Shown in pieces: positions 1-12,800 of a stretch of 64,000 nucleotides of DNA. The number at the start of each line of letters is the position of its first letter. Position 1 is the first letter of the stretch. Origin of the DNA: Brienomyrus brachyistius (taxonomy: Eukaryota > Chordata > Actinopteri > Osteoglossiformes > Mormyridae); contig NC_064535.1 of the NCBI RefSeq assembly GCF_023856365.1, positions 10,002,363-10,066,362 of the forward strand, read 5' to 3'. The notes below the pieces were generated by a model. It saw only the letters and a list, made by a program, of their open reading frames with translations. It was not told the DNA's origin and did not search any database. The position numbers were made by a program, and so were the translations under genes.

Positions 1-126
1 CCAAATTGTACAAGTGAGGGTGCCGCTTCCTGGGTTGTTCCCTTCCTTCCATCCGTAGTCTCTGGGATAGACTCCAGACCTCCTACTATCCAGAGTAGGA
101 AAAGAAGTTACAGAAAATGGATGGAG
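1..126 (+). repeat. Decayed 3' fragment of a DANA/mermaid-like SINE
   Basis: The stretch follows, with many changes, the 3' part of the SINEs seen intact at 18869 and 49088: a goodbye-half reading 'tgggttgttccc', then 'gggatagactccag', and finally 'aaaatggatgga'. It is cut by the window edge, so the 5' part is not visible. It lies in a grid1 intron. Confidence 0.5.
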
Positions 127-283
127 AAAACATATTATAGTTCCCATTGCCTGGCAAGACAAAAATCATGATATTCTTTTTTTAGCAGGTCAGACACCAG
201 ATAGTCAATTTTGTTCTACAAAATAATTTTTTACATAAACATTGTGCTCATGTGCTGCTGTAACACCGAAATTTTCATTCGTG

Positions 284-586
284 CAGGGACGGATTACGGA
301 CTGGGCCAGCGGGGCCGCTGCCCAGGGGCCCTTGGGGTGCAGGGGGCCCCTAGCCCAAAACGATTTGCAACGCTTATCAACAATGTATTTTCGTTTGTCT
401 ATTTTAGAGGGCCTACATTCTTTGATCCTCTGCCTACAAGGGCCCCTGACCCTATAGGGAGGGCGTTTGGCTGCCAAGGGCCCTTGAATTGTGGTGGTTG
501 TGGTGGTGGTGCTGGTGGTGGTGGGGGAGGGGGGGCCCTCGCGAACGTTTTGCCCAGGGGCCCACACAACCCATAATCCGTCCCTG
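284..586. mobile_element. 303-bp non-autonomous hAT element (MITE) with perfect 8-bp target duplication
   Basis: The element starts CAGGGACGGATTACGG and its other end, reverse-complemented, reads CAGGGACGGATTATGG, so the terminal inverted repeats match at 15 of 16 positions. The octamer CATTCGTG is present directly outside both ends (276-283 and 587-594). An 8-bp duplication with CAGGG termini is the hAT signature. The interior is GC-rich, with runs of GGGCCC and a GGT/GGG-rich patch, and has no transposase. Apparent open frames on both strands here are composition artefacts. It sits about 110 bp upstream of a grid1 splice acceptor. Confidence 0.85.
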
Positions 587-699
587 CATTCGTGGGATTA
601 ATAAAATTCATTTTATCTTGTCTAATCTTGTCATACACTAAAATGCCTATTACTTTTTGATGAATGCACATAATTGAAATGATGTATCCATTTTCTTAG

Positions 700-819
700 G
701 GTCGTATTACCGGACTTACGGGAACAATGGACTTCCGAGATGATGGTTCAAATCCTCATGTGCAGTTTGAGATCCTGGGAAGCAGTTACAGTGAAACTTT
801 TGGAAAAGATGTTAAGCGA
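700..819 (+). CDS. grid1: grid1 exon: end of amino-terminal domain
   Basis: Forty codons, phase 0 at both ends. It begins [20 protein letters not shown] and ends [10 protein letters not shown]. In the delta family this is the last strand region of the bilobed amino-terminal (cerebellin-binding) domain, before the linker to the ligand-binding domain. The acceptor is ttttcttag and the donor is a strong gtgagt at 820. The residues match vertebrate GluD1 and GluD2 closely; GluD1 is assigned from the later exons. Confidence 0.93.
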
Positions 820-3800
820 GTGAGTATATCTGCTGATGTCATGTAAATATTTGTTTGTAAAGAATCATATCAATAATGTTTTAAATTTTAATTATCTTCC
901 TTCTATCTGAAATGATTTATATATTTACCCACGGTTGGTCATTTCTGAAGCAGAAAAAAGCCCTTGACCAAAGGAGTTAAACAGAGGTTCTGTAAGGATG
1001 CAGATACGTTCCCTTAAGCATCTTGAGCGCTATGAAATCTGCTGTCCTTTTGTTGTAGTACAACATGAGAAAGTGAGCTATCCCTGCTTGTTCGCCCATC
1101 ATTTGACTAGTTAGACTAGTTAAATAGTCACACGCACATTTAGTCAAGACATCACGACTTTCTCCATTACCGTTTCGATTTATCACAGGGTCAGCATAAT
1201 AAATTAAGTGGGAATTATTTTTGCTAGTTTCGACAAAGACCAGTGAATGCAAAACATTTCACAGCAAACGTACATAAAAGGTTTAGTAGCTCATTAATGT
1301 GTAAAATATATGTACGGTGCTGGTTTGGAGGACACCAGGTGTGATTATCGCAGCCTCTCATGCGATATGTCGCAGTGATCTTTGCGTTTTGCATCTATTG
1401 TATCTTTTCGCTTGGTTTTGCTGGCCACAAAATGTAACGTTTTTCTCCCAGATCACAGAGGGCTTGCACAAGACCTGGGGCCAGTGGTCGTCTACTTCCA
1501 GTAGTAACAAGTCAGCTCTGTTGTAGAAAGTTTACACAACAAACTAATGATGCGTTGATCAAAATTAATAATCAGTTGATTTATTCATTTTGGTAATATG
1601 TGTCTATTGTATTTTTTTGCTGTGTGATTGTGTTTCACTACTATTAAAGCTGTCCCACATACTAGGCAACAGCAGCTGCTCAATAAAAGCCGGTTTATTA
1701 CCTTTAATGAGTGTAATGGACAATAATTATTATGCCCTATATCCTCCTTTTTCTGTTGAATTGCTCTACCTGTAACTTCCAGGCATCGTTATAAGAGTTA
1801 TAACTTCACTTTTGTCATACAATTACCATTAAATGTGTTGAATGTTAAAATGGTGTCATCTGGACAAAGCTGTTTACGAGGGTAAATCTTTACAATTGCC
1901 TTATAATGACATAAACTCCCCTTTATTCCTTGTCTGTATCTTTATCTGGTTTCTTCCTCGCTGTCGACCTTCCATACTCCTGATATGAGGCTAAGTGTTC
2001 GTTAGACTAAAGGTGATGAGTTGAAATTTCCATCATGTCACAGACAATCTGCCCCCATCCATCTGCTCACACGTATTTCCTTCCCTTGACTTCCTCAACT
2101 CCTCCTTCCAGCACATCGCGATATGTGTGTCCATCGCACTCTCTACATAACATGCTCCAGCTGCTTCTGTCAGACCATTAATTCAGATCTATGCTGAAAA
2201 ACATCTTCCACATCAAGGGCCGAGGTTAGGGAAATTGGTCTATAATCATTATATACTGTACAGCAGTTACCTGCTTTGGGTTTTAGATATCTGCGACATT
2301 TACAATATCTGTGAACACTGGAGCTAACTCACTGGGCCTAGCAGAGTGGTCTTACAATTTTTATCTTGTATTCTGTCTTGAAAATGGTTCTCATCTTCAT
2401 CAGTGAGAGAAATTGAGGTGAGAGGGAGCCAGTAGGTGTTCTGGGGCGAAGAGCCCCCAGGCCCAGCCAAGTGTCCACTGAAACTGAAATGGCTGAGTTT
2501 AGCAGAAAGGACCAGGGTATCATCAAATGGGACTGGATTTTTTATTTTTTTTTGCAATCGGTCACTTCAACAGGCAGCTCAGGAGCCTGATTTGAATTAC
2601 TTTTCTATCTCATGGGCATATTTTGATTTTGCAGTCTTTGATTATGGTAGAGTGCAGTTTGTGCTGTTGACTGTCGCATTTGGAACAGGGAGGATTTTTC
2701 CTATTCTGCACTAGCTGCATGTTTTAGGTGAAGCGGAGTTTGTTGTTATAGTCGTCATCTTGTGGGGGATGCATATTTCTTCACAAAAGTCTATGCTAGA
2801 CAATGCAGCGTTGATCTCTTTATCTGCTGTGCTACACGCTGCTTTGAAAATATGCTAATCTATACACTAGATGGATCCACTTTAAGAGCCTATAGAATCC
2901 GGCGACCAGGACTTCATAATGATTGTTTGTTGTTAGATTTCTCCTTTGGCTTGTAGGGTAGATCACTCTACAGTAAGGCTTTACCCAGTGGCACATGTGG
3001 GAAAGCCCTCTGAACATCAGGAACGGATGAATGATGACAGTCGAGTGTTTTTCCCTCTCAATTCAGGGAATTTGATAATGGCGGAGCAATGGCATCCAAA
3101 ACATTAAAAATGTTGCACCAGAGATACTAAGAAGCAAATTTCATCGCCTTTGGATTTTAAGTAAAGTTTACCTTTCCCAATTGCCCACAATATGGTGAAT
3201 CTGAGAGGAGTAATACCGACTGGTCAAGCCAAGTATCAGTGATGCAGAGAATTACTGTAAGAACCCTTTTCTTTGTATTGGCAGTAAAGTTCAACCAGTT
3301 TTATTTTTAAAAGACAGAACATTCAATAGCAACAGAGCCAGCAGCAATGAGGCTGACCCTGTTCTTTGTATGGTAGTAAAGTTCAATCAGTTTTAATTCT
3401 GAGACAGAGAACATTCACAGGCACCAGAGTCAGCGGTGATGGGGCTGAGGTTGTCTACTGAACTTGGCAGAGACAAAGGCTTGTTAGTTCTGCTGGTGTT
3501 GTAAGTTCCCTGAAAAGGCTGTACATTTTCTTCGTAATCTGCAGTAGATCAAACTTACTTGTTTAAGGTGACACAAACCTGGGCTGGATTAATGCATAGG
3601 CTATCCTAGGCTATACAGTAGCTTCAGGCCATGAAAAACATCAGGACCCACCCCACCATGGGAAAAATGGAACGGTTAGTTAAATCGGCAACACCTGAGC
3701 ATCCATGCTGATGTCAGCCTAGAGCCCTCCGATAAGTTAATCCCCCCCCCCGACACAAACATATGCTGAAAAAAGAAGCAGGACAGAAACACGACACGGA

Positions 3801-6800
3801 TCAGAGCACCTGTACAGTCGGCGTCTTGTGAAATAAACTTCAGAAATAAAATACATGAAAGGGAAGTAGAGAAAAAACATTGAGCAAATTTACCAATACA
3901 AGGTTTTACATTCCACTACTTAATTTGAGACACAGAGCTCCAACATTGAGGGCGACTGTGACGATTGAACAGGGCGAGAACCCATGTATGGAAGCAACGT
4001 TTTTAAGATTCTTTTTTGTACGCTAGGCACATACGTGGCTCATACAGTACTACTCTTCCTACAACGTTCTCCCGTCTTTCTCTAAGGTGGCAACATGGGA
4101 CTCGGCTCGAGGACTTAACGGTAGCCTGAAAGAGAGCCGCATCGAGAATGGCATGCAGGGTGTGACGATCAAAGTGGTGACACTGCCGGTAGGAGCTATC
4201 CGTCTTCGTACTTCCTTTAATATGACAGACAACTATATATAGCTGTATATAGATATTTATGAGTACATAAATAAATTCTAAAATGGGATTTTGAATATTG
4301 AGATAACGTTGGTCAATTTTATTTTTAACTGAAAAGAATTATTTTTCTAATTATTTTACAAATTATACAGCAGTAGTAGAGGAAATGCTCAAAGGATACT
4401 TATCTAGAATCCTATTGAAAAGATTCCACATTCACATTAATACCAGTCTTTTGATCCTTCCATCTGGATCTCATGAATGTACTTACAGAAGATTAGATGA
4501 TACTGGGATACTAAGGAATTTTTAATAGGACTGTGAATGCTTTAGCTCTTTAATTAAATACAACAAATTCCTCAAGTTTACTGCAGAGATATTTGGCTGT
4601 TTTGAAGGACGGCTTTCCATGTACTAAACCCTCCGTTTTAATATGCCTTTAGTTGAGCTATGGGGTTTTGTACTTCTAGTACAAATCTATGCATTCTAAC
4701 TTTTCAGTCTGAGCTTTTACAGCAGCCACATGAGTCATTTATTGGTTTTAAATGTATGAAATAGGTTAAAAATAACATTAGGTTAAGTAAAGAAAAACAA
4801 GATGTTAACATGTGACACAAATGCTGCTGTTTGTCTGTCATTTACTGCAAAATGTATTCAATATTCATATGTTTATCCCTGATTTGTGTACTATTTTCTT
4901 TCAGTTTTATTTTCCTTTCAGTACCGTGCAATAGTCTTAGGCAGTCAGAGACTAATAAGTGCATATTGGCGAATACAAAAGGGACACAGGTTAGCATTAG
5001 AACATATGAAAACGAACAGTAACACGATAAAAAAGTATCTTGAACTTCTTCTCTTCTCCAGGAAGTTACTGATGTCTTGCTGGGTGGCTAGATAGCACCT
5101 CAGCCATTCCTTGTATCCGTTCAGTTTCACACCAGCTCATTAATTAATTATACTTAGATAAATAATTTTATGAGATATTGCTTAGCCAAACATGGTATGC
5201 TCGTGGTCGAGTCAACAAGCATATGTGTATGTCGAATGATTACTACAAATACTGAGGTAACTATAGAGGTTTTGAAATGGCTAAGAATCACACTTTGACA
5301 TACATAATATCACAGTTTTACACCAACATGAAGATAATTGAAACATCCTTTTCTTTGTCTGCCTAAAGTTTTTGCACAGTACTATATATCAATGAATGCA
5401 TAATGTTATGCTCATAAAATGTATTGCCTTACATTAAGGAGGAGCCCTTTGTCATGGTTGCGGAAAATATTCTTGGGCAACCCAAGCGATATAAAGGATT
5501 TTCCATCGACATTCTTGACGCATTAGCCAAGAACCTGGGCTTCAAATACGAGATCTACCAGGTAGCGGATAACATATATGGCAGTCAGCTACCTAATGGT
5601 TCCTGGAACGGCATGATCGGAGAACTTATCAACAAGGCAAGGCATCATTTAATTGTTTCATTCCCTTCGATTCAGATGAGGTCATCTGTCTTCAGAGTTG
5701 GTCTATTGTTCCGTCACTGCTTTCAAATGAACATTCTGTTTCTTCATTCCTACAGAGGGCAGACTTGGCTATATCGGCAATCACAATCACCCCAGAACGG
5801 GAGAATGTAGTGGACTTCAGTATGCGTTACATGGACTACTCAGTGGGGATTCTGTTGCGCAAGCCAGAGGAGAAAGTTAACATCTTCTCGCTGTTTGCGC
5901 CCTTTGACCTGGCGGTATGGTCCTGCATAGCTGCTGCCATCCCTATAGTGGGAGTTTTGATATTTGTCCTCAGGAGGATACAGTCAGTGCGCAACCCCTC
6001 AGCAGCCCATCAACCAACCTCCCTCAATAGCGCCATCTGGTTAGTCTACGGATCTTTTGTTCAGCAAGGTAGGTGATATAGTTCATGTATACCAGGTTAT
6101 GCATTCACAGGCAGTGCATTCGGCTGCATGTCAACAAAGTATAGATTTAGCTGCCTCTGATGCCCATAATGTGATCATGTATGCAAATATCAATTTACAT
6201 GGTGACTTAGTACATTATTGGGGAATGTTAATCACATATAGCATTAAGTACCTGGGCTTTTTGGGGAAATAACTGACCCTGTGAAAGGAAGCTATGCATG
6301 AACAAGAAGAGGGGAACCAAGACTGTAATAAATCAATATGAAAATTGGTTGAATGGTCAATTAATTCATACGTTTTCAATATGTCCATTGGGTGGTTATA
6401 GTGTTGCTGGTGTTATGATCCATGGTGTTTTTTTATGTGTTTTGTGTTAATACTTATAATCCCCCCACCCATTTTAAAGATCAGCCCTTTTAGATATTCT
6501 TTTCTGGGCACAGAGGTCCAGTCCAGTTTAAATAGCTGAAAAACTACAAGGACTATACATTTTAGCACTTCAGTGTTCTGCAATGTTGACAGGATAGTCC
6601 ATGAAGTATGGCTTACGAAACTAGAGAGACAAGTAAGATGTTATAAAACTTACGTGCATCGCAGATGGTCAAGTATATGCTTGATAAATTTCTCCATTTT
6701 AACAGTGTTGAGCCTTTGGCCATTGCCAGTAAATTTCATGTTTACTTAAAGCAGTCATGTATAATGCATTATAAATACCTTCATAATGCATTATAATACA

Positions 6801-9800
6801 TTCACAAAGTGTTATGAACATGGCTATAAAAAGGCATAGCACATTATAGCCATGCTTATTAGGCATTATGAATGCTCTACGAAGGTCTCATCTATTATGC
6901 ACTATAAATACCTTCATAATGTAGTGCAAAGCATCCTTAATTCTTATACTGGCCATTATAATGCATTATACTGCTTTAAGTAAAGTGTTACCGTAATAAT
7001 TTTTTCTATGTGTTGAGAAACTTTTGAATGATATAGACCGTGATAGACAGTGATACTGGTTCTATGTGTATGCATGTCCTGCAGTTTTACTTATATTTAA
7101 CCATGGTCTATAATCATGGGTCATGGCACTCAGTTTTTATCTATCACAGCTATGACCAAAATTCATTGAATGGAGCATAATTTAACCACAGGGCTGCTTG
7201 TAATTAATTCTGGAAATAAAGCCTAATTTATTCAGGGACATAATTCTAGTTAGTGAGGTCATGGTGGTTCATAACCTTTTGATCCACAGAATCCAAGGAA
7301 TTGGAAATTATTCATAATCATTCATTTAAAACTATTTGGACCAGGTCGGTAGATTAGAGACCGGAAAATCATGGAAAAGTTATCGAAGACGACTGGAAAA
7401 TAAACGCCTACTGTTGTTGTTTTTTTCTTTTTTTTTTATAATTATGCTGATAATTTGCATATTACACATATAAATTTATTTATATTATTCATTATTAACA
7501 ATATCAATGTCTGTGTCATTCAGGGCAAGCGGAGCATCTCAGCAAGCCCAAAATTAATAACCGTTTTCATTTGTGTTGTGAATAAAAAATTAATGTGCAG
7601 GACTCCTCATAGTCACGGTTGATGTAATCTGAGTAGCTGGTTTTAATGTCAGTCAGAAGGCACGCCGGGGCAGAATCATCCATAGATTTGATCAGCATGC
7701 AGCTCGTGTGGCTGAAAGAAACAGTGATTTGTATACAAGATAAATAATAGATTATCTTGAATTTATTTGAGCCGACTCCTGCATTTAGTATGAAAGTAAT
7801 TGAGTGTTCTATTTAAGCTATACTGATAAGCTTTTGGAATGAGTGACGTGAATGATATCAAATTTTCATCTACCAAGGTGTAGACCGTATACTGATTAAT
7901 GTGGTGAATATCCAAAACAGGTACATACTGAAGGAAATTAAGTTCTCATATTTTCAGGTGAATCACCCTGTAGAATTTTAAAGACTCTCTGCTTAGAAAT
8001 ATGCAGTACACTCATCCACAATAGTCAAATCAAAATAGGACGCGCAGTTGACAGATTTTTGCATTGATGTGTCTTTGGGTCCTCAGACACTTGTGGCTGC
8101 CATTTGATGTTTCACAGCATAATGTGGGACAGACTTGAGGACCATAGTAAAATGTTGTTCTGGAAGTGTTTTTAATAACTGTGCCGTCAGTCCCTTGTCT
8201 TAGCACTCTGACCAAGAGTTTTGGAGATTTACAATGCAGTAATATATAAGGAACTTAATATACAAGGAACCTTACTGTCATGTAACTATAATGGCCTAAA
8301 GATTGATTGTAACATAATCTCAATATTATGTCCGTCACTTAATGACAATGTTGTCAGTGTGGTTTTATGTACTGTATAAACATTACATTATCTGACACAA
8401 CATTTAATTGTTTGTTTTCTGTTTCTGCGTCATGAATGATATCAAAAATGAGTAAAATAATTAAGTGCCTAACATGAACTGATGGATGGTATGAGGACAG
8501 GCAGTTGTCGCTAAAATTTGTCACAGTGCCAGTAAGTGGATTAACCCCTGCAGGAATCCTTATATTTGCTACAGATTATTGAAGATTAGGGTTAAGTCAT
8601 ATATCCACATGTTGCATAATTTTATACGTGGTCAGCATTGAAACATTTCTTTCTGGATTATGATATTTATATTCCCATTTCCATCTACTTAATTTGTGTT
8701 TTGGGGGAACATTTGAATAGACACTTTGGAAATGTCTAAGTTAGAAATGCATTTTTTTTATAATTATTTCTGGATGAACCAACAGGCAAGACAGCTTGAT
8801 GAGAGGTTTCCCTTTGCAGGTGGGGATTCGATGGTGACCTCCATGGCCCTGAAGATAGTAATGGGAAGCTGGTGGCTCTTTACCCTCATCGTATGCTCCT
8901 CCTACACGGCCAACCTTGCAGCGTATCTCACTGTGTCCCGCCTAGACAACACCATTCGGTAAGATCCCTCACCAGCTCATGTCCGAGGGTGCAGGAGATT
9001 TACATGGCAGCTGATGGTGTAGCATGTGACTGCATGACCTAAAGGAATCCAGATTAGAGAAGATGAATGCTTCAATAAATATCAAGATAATGAAATTAGT
9101 AAAGACATGTCGACTGATTTGTATGATTGTCTGTAATTTCATATTGTACTTTTGCTATAGAGATGAATGTGAAATCTATGTAACTTAGACTAGGCTATAA
9201 AAGAGATTTGACGATTTGCACTTTGATATGTAAGTAGCTAAAAGGCTTCCAGAAAGACCAGTCACTCAATTGCAGGTGCATAAATGCGGCATTATTCAAT
9301 GCATCAAGAGGAATAAAGTCATGAGAGCTCGCGTGACGGCGAAACTGCATTGGCAAATAAGAATGGTGGTGACCAATTTCATAAAGACTTACCGGGACAG
9401 ATTGACATTTAAAATCATTGATGCTAAACACCTCAAAAGTTTATCCTTGGAAATTATGAATCAGTACATTTGTCACCTACAGTAGTCTCCACCAAAACTG
9501 CGCAGTCTAGAAAGGAAATTCAATATTTAAGCCATATAAATTGTGCATTTCTTATGATCTTGAGCCAGTAGCTGAATTTTTAGATCTGGGCCAATATTTG
9601 AATCCAATGAACATCTGGTTTCAGCTCAGGCTCTGAGGCCTTTAAAAATTTTTAAAATATAGTCAAACTGGAAGAAAATGTTACCAGTTAGCAGGGGATG
9701 TTGTCAAGGAAGTTTTTATTAGTCAAATAAAATGTTAAGTAATGGCAATATTTCTGTTCTCTTTTTATCTTGAGAGTATATAAAGTAGAACCCTCAAATA

Positions 9801-12800
9801 CAAAGGTGAATCAGTAGCTTGCAAAAGTATTCAACCCCCTTGAAAGTCATGACAATTGTCTGGGGTATAAAATGCAACTTCCTCAAACAGCATTTATGTT
9901 GAGACCTCTTCCTTTGCTCCATTATATTTTCAAACACCAAAATAGGTCAGTTGTCTATTAACATAAAAAAGACAAAAAAAATAACATGATACATGCTATT
10001 TGCATACGTATTGAAACCTTGTGTTTTGGAAGCTCCAGGTTTATACAGATGACAGACTAATCACAATCGACACAAACGTGACAGTTTATTGACTATGATT
10101 AAACATAATTAGGCACAACCTAGTCCTGATGTTTCTCTCTGGATATAAAAAAATGTCCTTTAGATGGGACATTGTCTTAAAATGAAGACAAAGGAGAATT
10201 CTGCTGATGTGAGAAACAATGTCATTGAAATGCACAAGGCAGGAAAAATATCAAAGAGTTTGAATATCCCTTTAAACACTATTTGATCCATTATGAGAAA
10301 GTGGAAGGTTTATCGTGGCACTTAGACTCTTACAAGAATAGGCCGCCCCTCAAAACTATGCATCAGAGCAAGACGTCGACTGGTCAGAGAAGGCTACTAA
10401 AAATCCATCCACCCCTCTCAGAAGTCTGCAGCGCCCTTTGGCTAAACCGCAGTGAGGGTGAAAGGGTCCACAATTTCAGGAGCTCTCCACAAAACAGGCC
10501 AAGAAGCTTGAAGCCAGAAAGTAGCAAGAAGTCATTCCTTAAGAAATCCACGTACGGCATTTACTGCAAAGCATGAGAAAGAGCCAGTTAAGATGTGAGA
10601 GAAGGTTTTATGGTCAGATGTGACCAAAATAGAAAATTTTTTGACAGGCATCAAAGAGGTATGTGAAGTGTAAAAGTAACACTGTTCCTTGGCTCAAGAA
10701 ACACCATACCTTCAGTGAAATATGGTGGTGGCAGTATCATGCTATGGAGATGCTTTTCATGTGCTGGACAATGGATGGGTAAGAATTAATGTTCGGGAAT
10801 AGCCAAGTCAAAACCCTAATCCTATGTTTTGAGCCCTAGTCTAGGGTTGGGGCATAACAGAGTGAAAGAGAAAGGGAAGTGGAGCAAGGGAAGAACAGGA
10901 TGTGATAGACAAGGGAACACACGTGGACAAAGGAGTATTTCATTTTTTTGTATTGTTATACGCCATGGACACAGAACAAATAAACCCAGTACAAAAGGAC
11001 TCAGGAGTGACTATAGCCAAAACAATAAACAAAACGCAGAGTGAACTTACCCAAGTGCAAAGAAATCAAAACAAAGCAACAAATTCTGTGCCTCACTCCC
11101 TATCCAAACAACTAGCAAAACGAAAATGGCAGTCACTCCCTATGCAAACAACTAGCAAAACGAAAATGGCAGTCACTCCCTATGCAAACAACTAGCAAAA
11201 CGAAAATGGCAGTCACTCCCTATGCAAACAACTAGCAAAACGAAAATGGCAGTCACTCCCTATGCAAACAACTAGCAAAACGAAAATGGCAGTCACTCCC
11301 TATCCAAACAACTAGCAAAACGAAAATGGCAGTCACTCCCTATGCAAACAACTAGCAAAACGAAAATGGCAGTCACTCCCTATGCAAACAACTAGCAAAA
11401 CGAAAATGGCAGTCACTCCCTATCCAAACAACTAGCAAAACGAAAATGGCAGTCACTCCCTATGCAAACAACTAGCAAAACGAAAATGGCAGTCACTCCC
11501 TAAGCACCTGACACACGGCATACACAGAGATCAAGGCATCAAAGTCCGAGGGACACGTGAAAACGTTAACCAAAAACCGAGTGAGAGTTCAAAACCAAAT
11601 AGCTGGTAAACCAAAGCGAAAGTACAGACGAGGCCAAAGCGAAAAATCAGAAATCCAATAAACCAAACAAATCATACACAGTAATGTCAAGCAAAGAAAA
11701 GCAAACCAACAACAGCAATAAATGAGCAGAGCTCCTGTGATGTCTTGCTTACGGCTTTTCACATCGGTATGACGGAACTGACGGACGGTGCACATGGCGA
11801 GTCGTGGGCGGAGTCTGGACAGGGGGGTGGAGCGATCGTCAAATGGAGTGGAGTGGCTGTGGGCGGAGCTGCACAGCGGCACGTAACGCCTAACCCTAAC
11901 CCTAACCCAATGGAGAATCTGTGGCACTACTTGAAAACTGCTGTTCAGAAGTGCCGTCCCACCAACCTAGAGGATCTCTATAAATTCTGCCAAGAACAAT
12001 GAGATAAGAATTACTTTTGAACAGTGGGTTCTCAACAATATGTTGTGGTGTAGGGGTTGAATATTTATGAAAAAAACTAAATTCTGAGTTTTTCTTCAGT
12101 TAAATATAAAATAAGGAAACATTACAAATCTGAAGAGTGAATCTTATGTAGCCTTAATGATTATTGATATGACAGTTAAAAAGAAGTGCAGTGTAAGGAG
12201 GATTTATTAATTTACAGTAATGTAATTCACTCTGTTTTATTATTATTTATTATATGTTCTCAGGCGAAGGTATCAGTTGCCGTTTAGCCTAAAAAAAAAA
12301 AAATTGTGATTTCTAGCAGTATGTATTTATACCGATCAGCTGTAAAAGTAGAAGCACCTTCCTAATGTTGTGTAGGTGCCCCTTACGCTGCCAATACCGT
12401 TCTGGTTCGTTCAGGCATGGACTCTGCAAGGCCTCTGGAGGTGTCCTGTGTTGTCTGCTTCCTTGACATTAGCAGCAGATCTTTTAAGTCCTCAAAGTTG
12501 CAAGGTGGAGCCTTCGGGGATTGGACTTGTTTGTCCAGCACAACCCACAGATGCTCAATCAGATTGAGATCTGGGGGATAGGGAGGCAAAGTCACCTTGC
12601 ACTCTTTTTCGTGTTCCTCAGACCATTCATGAACAATTTTTGCAACAAGGCAGGGCATATTATCCTGCTGAAAGAGGCCACAGCCATCGGGGGAAACCAC
12701 TGCCATGGGGGGTGTACTTGGTCTGCAACAATCTTTAGGTAGGTGGTACAGTATGTGCCAACATAACATCCACATGAATGTCAGAACCCAACTTTTCCCA

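Larger units (their letters stand above)
9812..12075 (+). mobile_element. Degenerate Tc1-like transposon split by a later insertion
   Basis: The left end 'cagtagcttgcaaaagtatt' followed by 'caaccccctt' is a fish Tc1-like terminus. A mirrored 'aggggttgaatatttatga' lies at about 12050-12069. Between them, on the + strand, are broken transposase pieces. An N-terminal part near 10290 reads [10 protein letters not shown] then a stop, followed by IGRP. The C-terminal part, 11909-12002, reads [15 protein letters not shown] and ends in a stop. The N- and C-terminal parts are separated by about 1.07 kb of foreign DNA. Stops and shifts make it inactive. The exact outer ends are approximate. Confidence 0.7.

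Noticed and set aside
205..576. Overlapping frames on both strands near the window start with Gly/Pro/Thr runs
   Set aside because: They lie inside the non-coding GC-rich hAT MITE and reflect its GGT/GGG composition.
11101..11500. CRISPR-like array from regular 40-bp units
   Set aside because: Units are contiguous with no spacers and the genome is vertebrate; it is a minisatellite.
11890..11908. Interstitial telomere from CCCTAA units
   Set aside because: Only three units, overlapping Asn-Pro codons of a Tc1 transposase and the target duplication; coincidence is the simpler reading.
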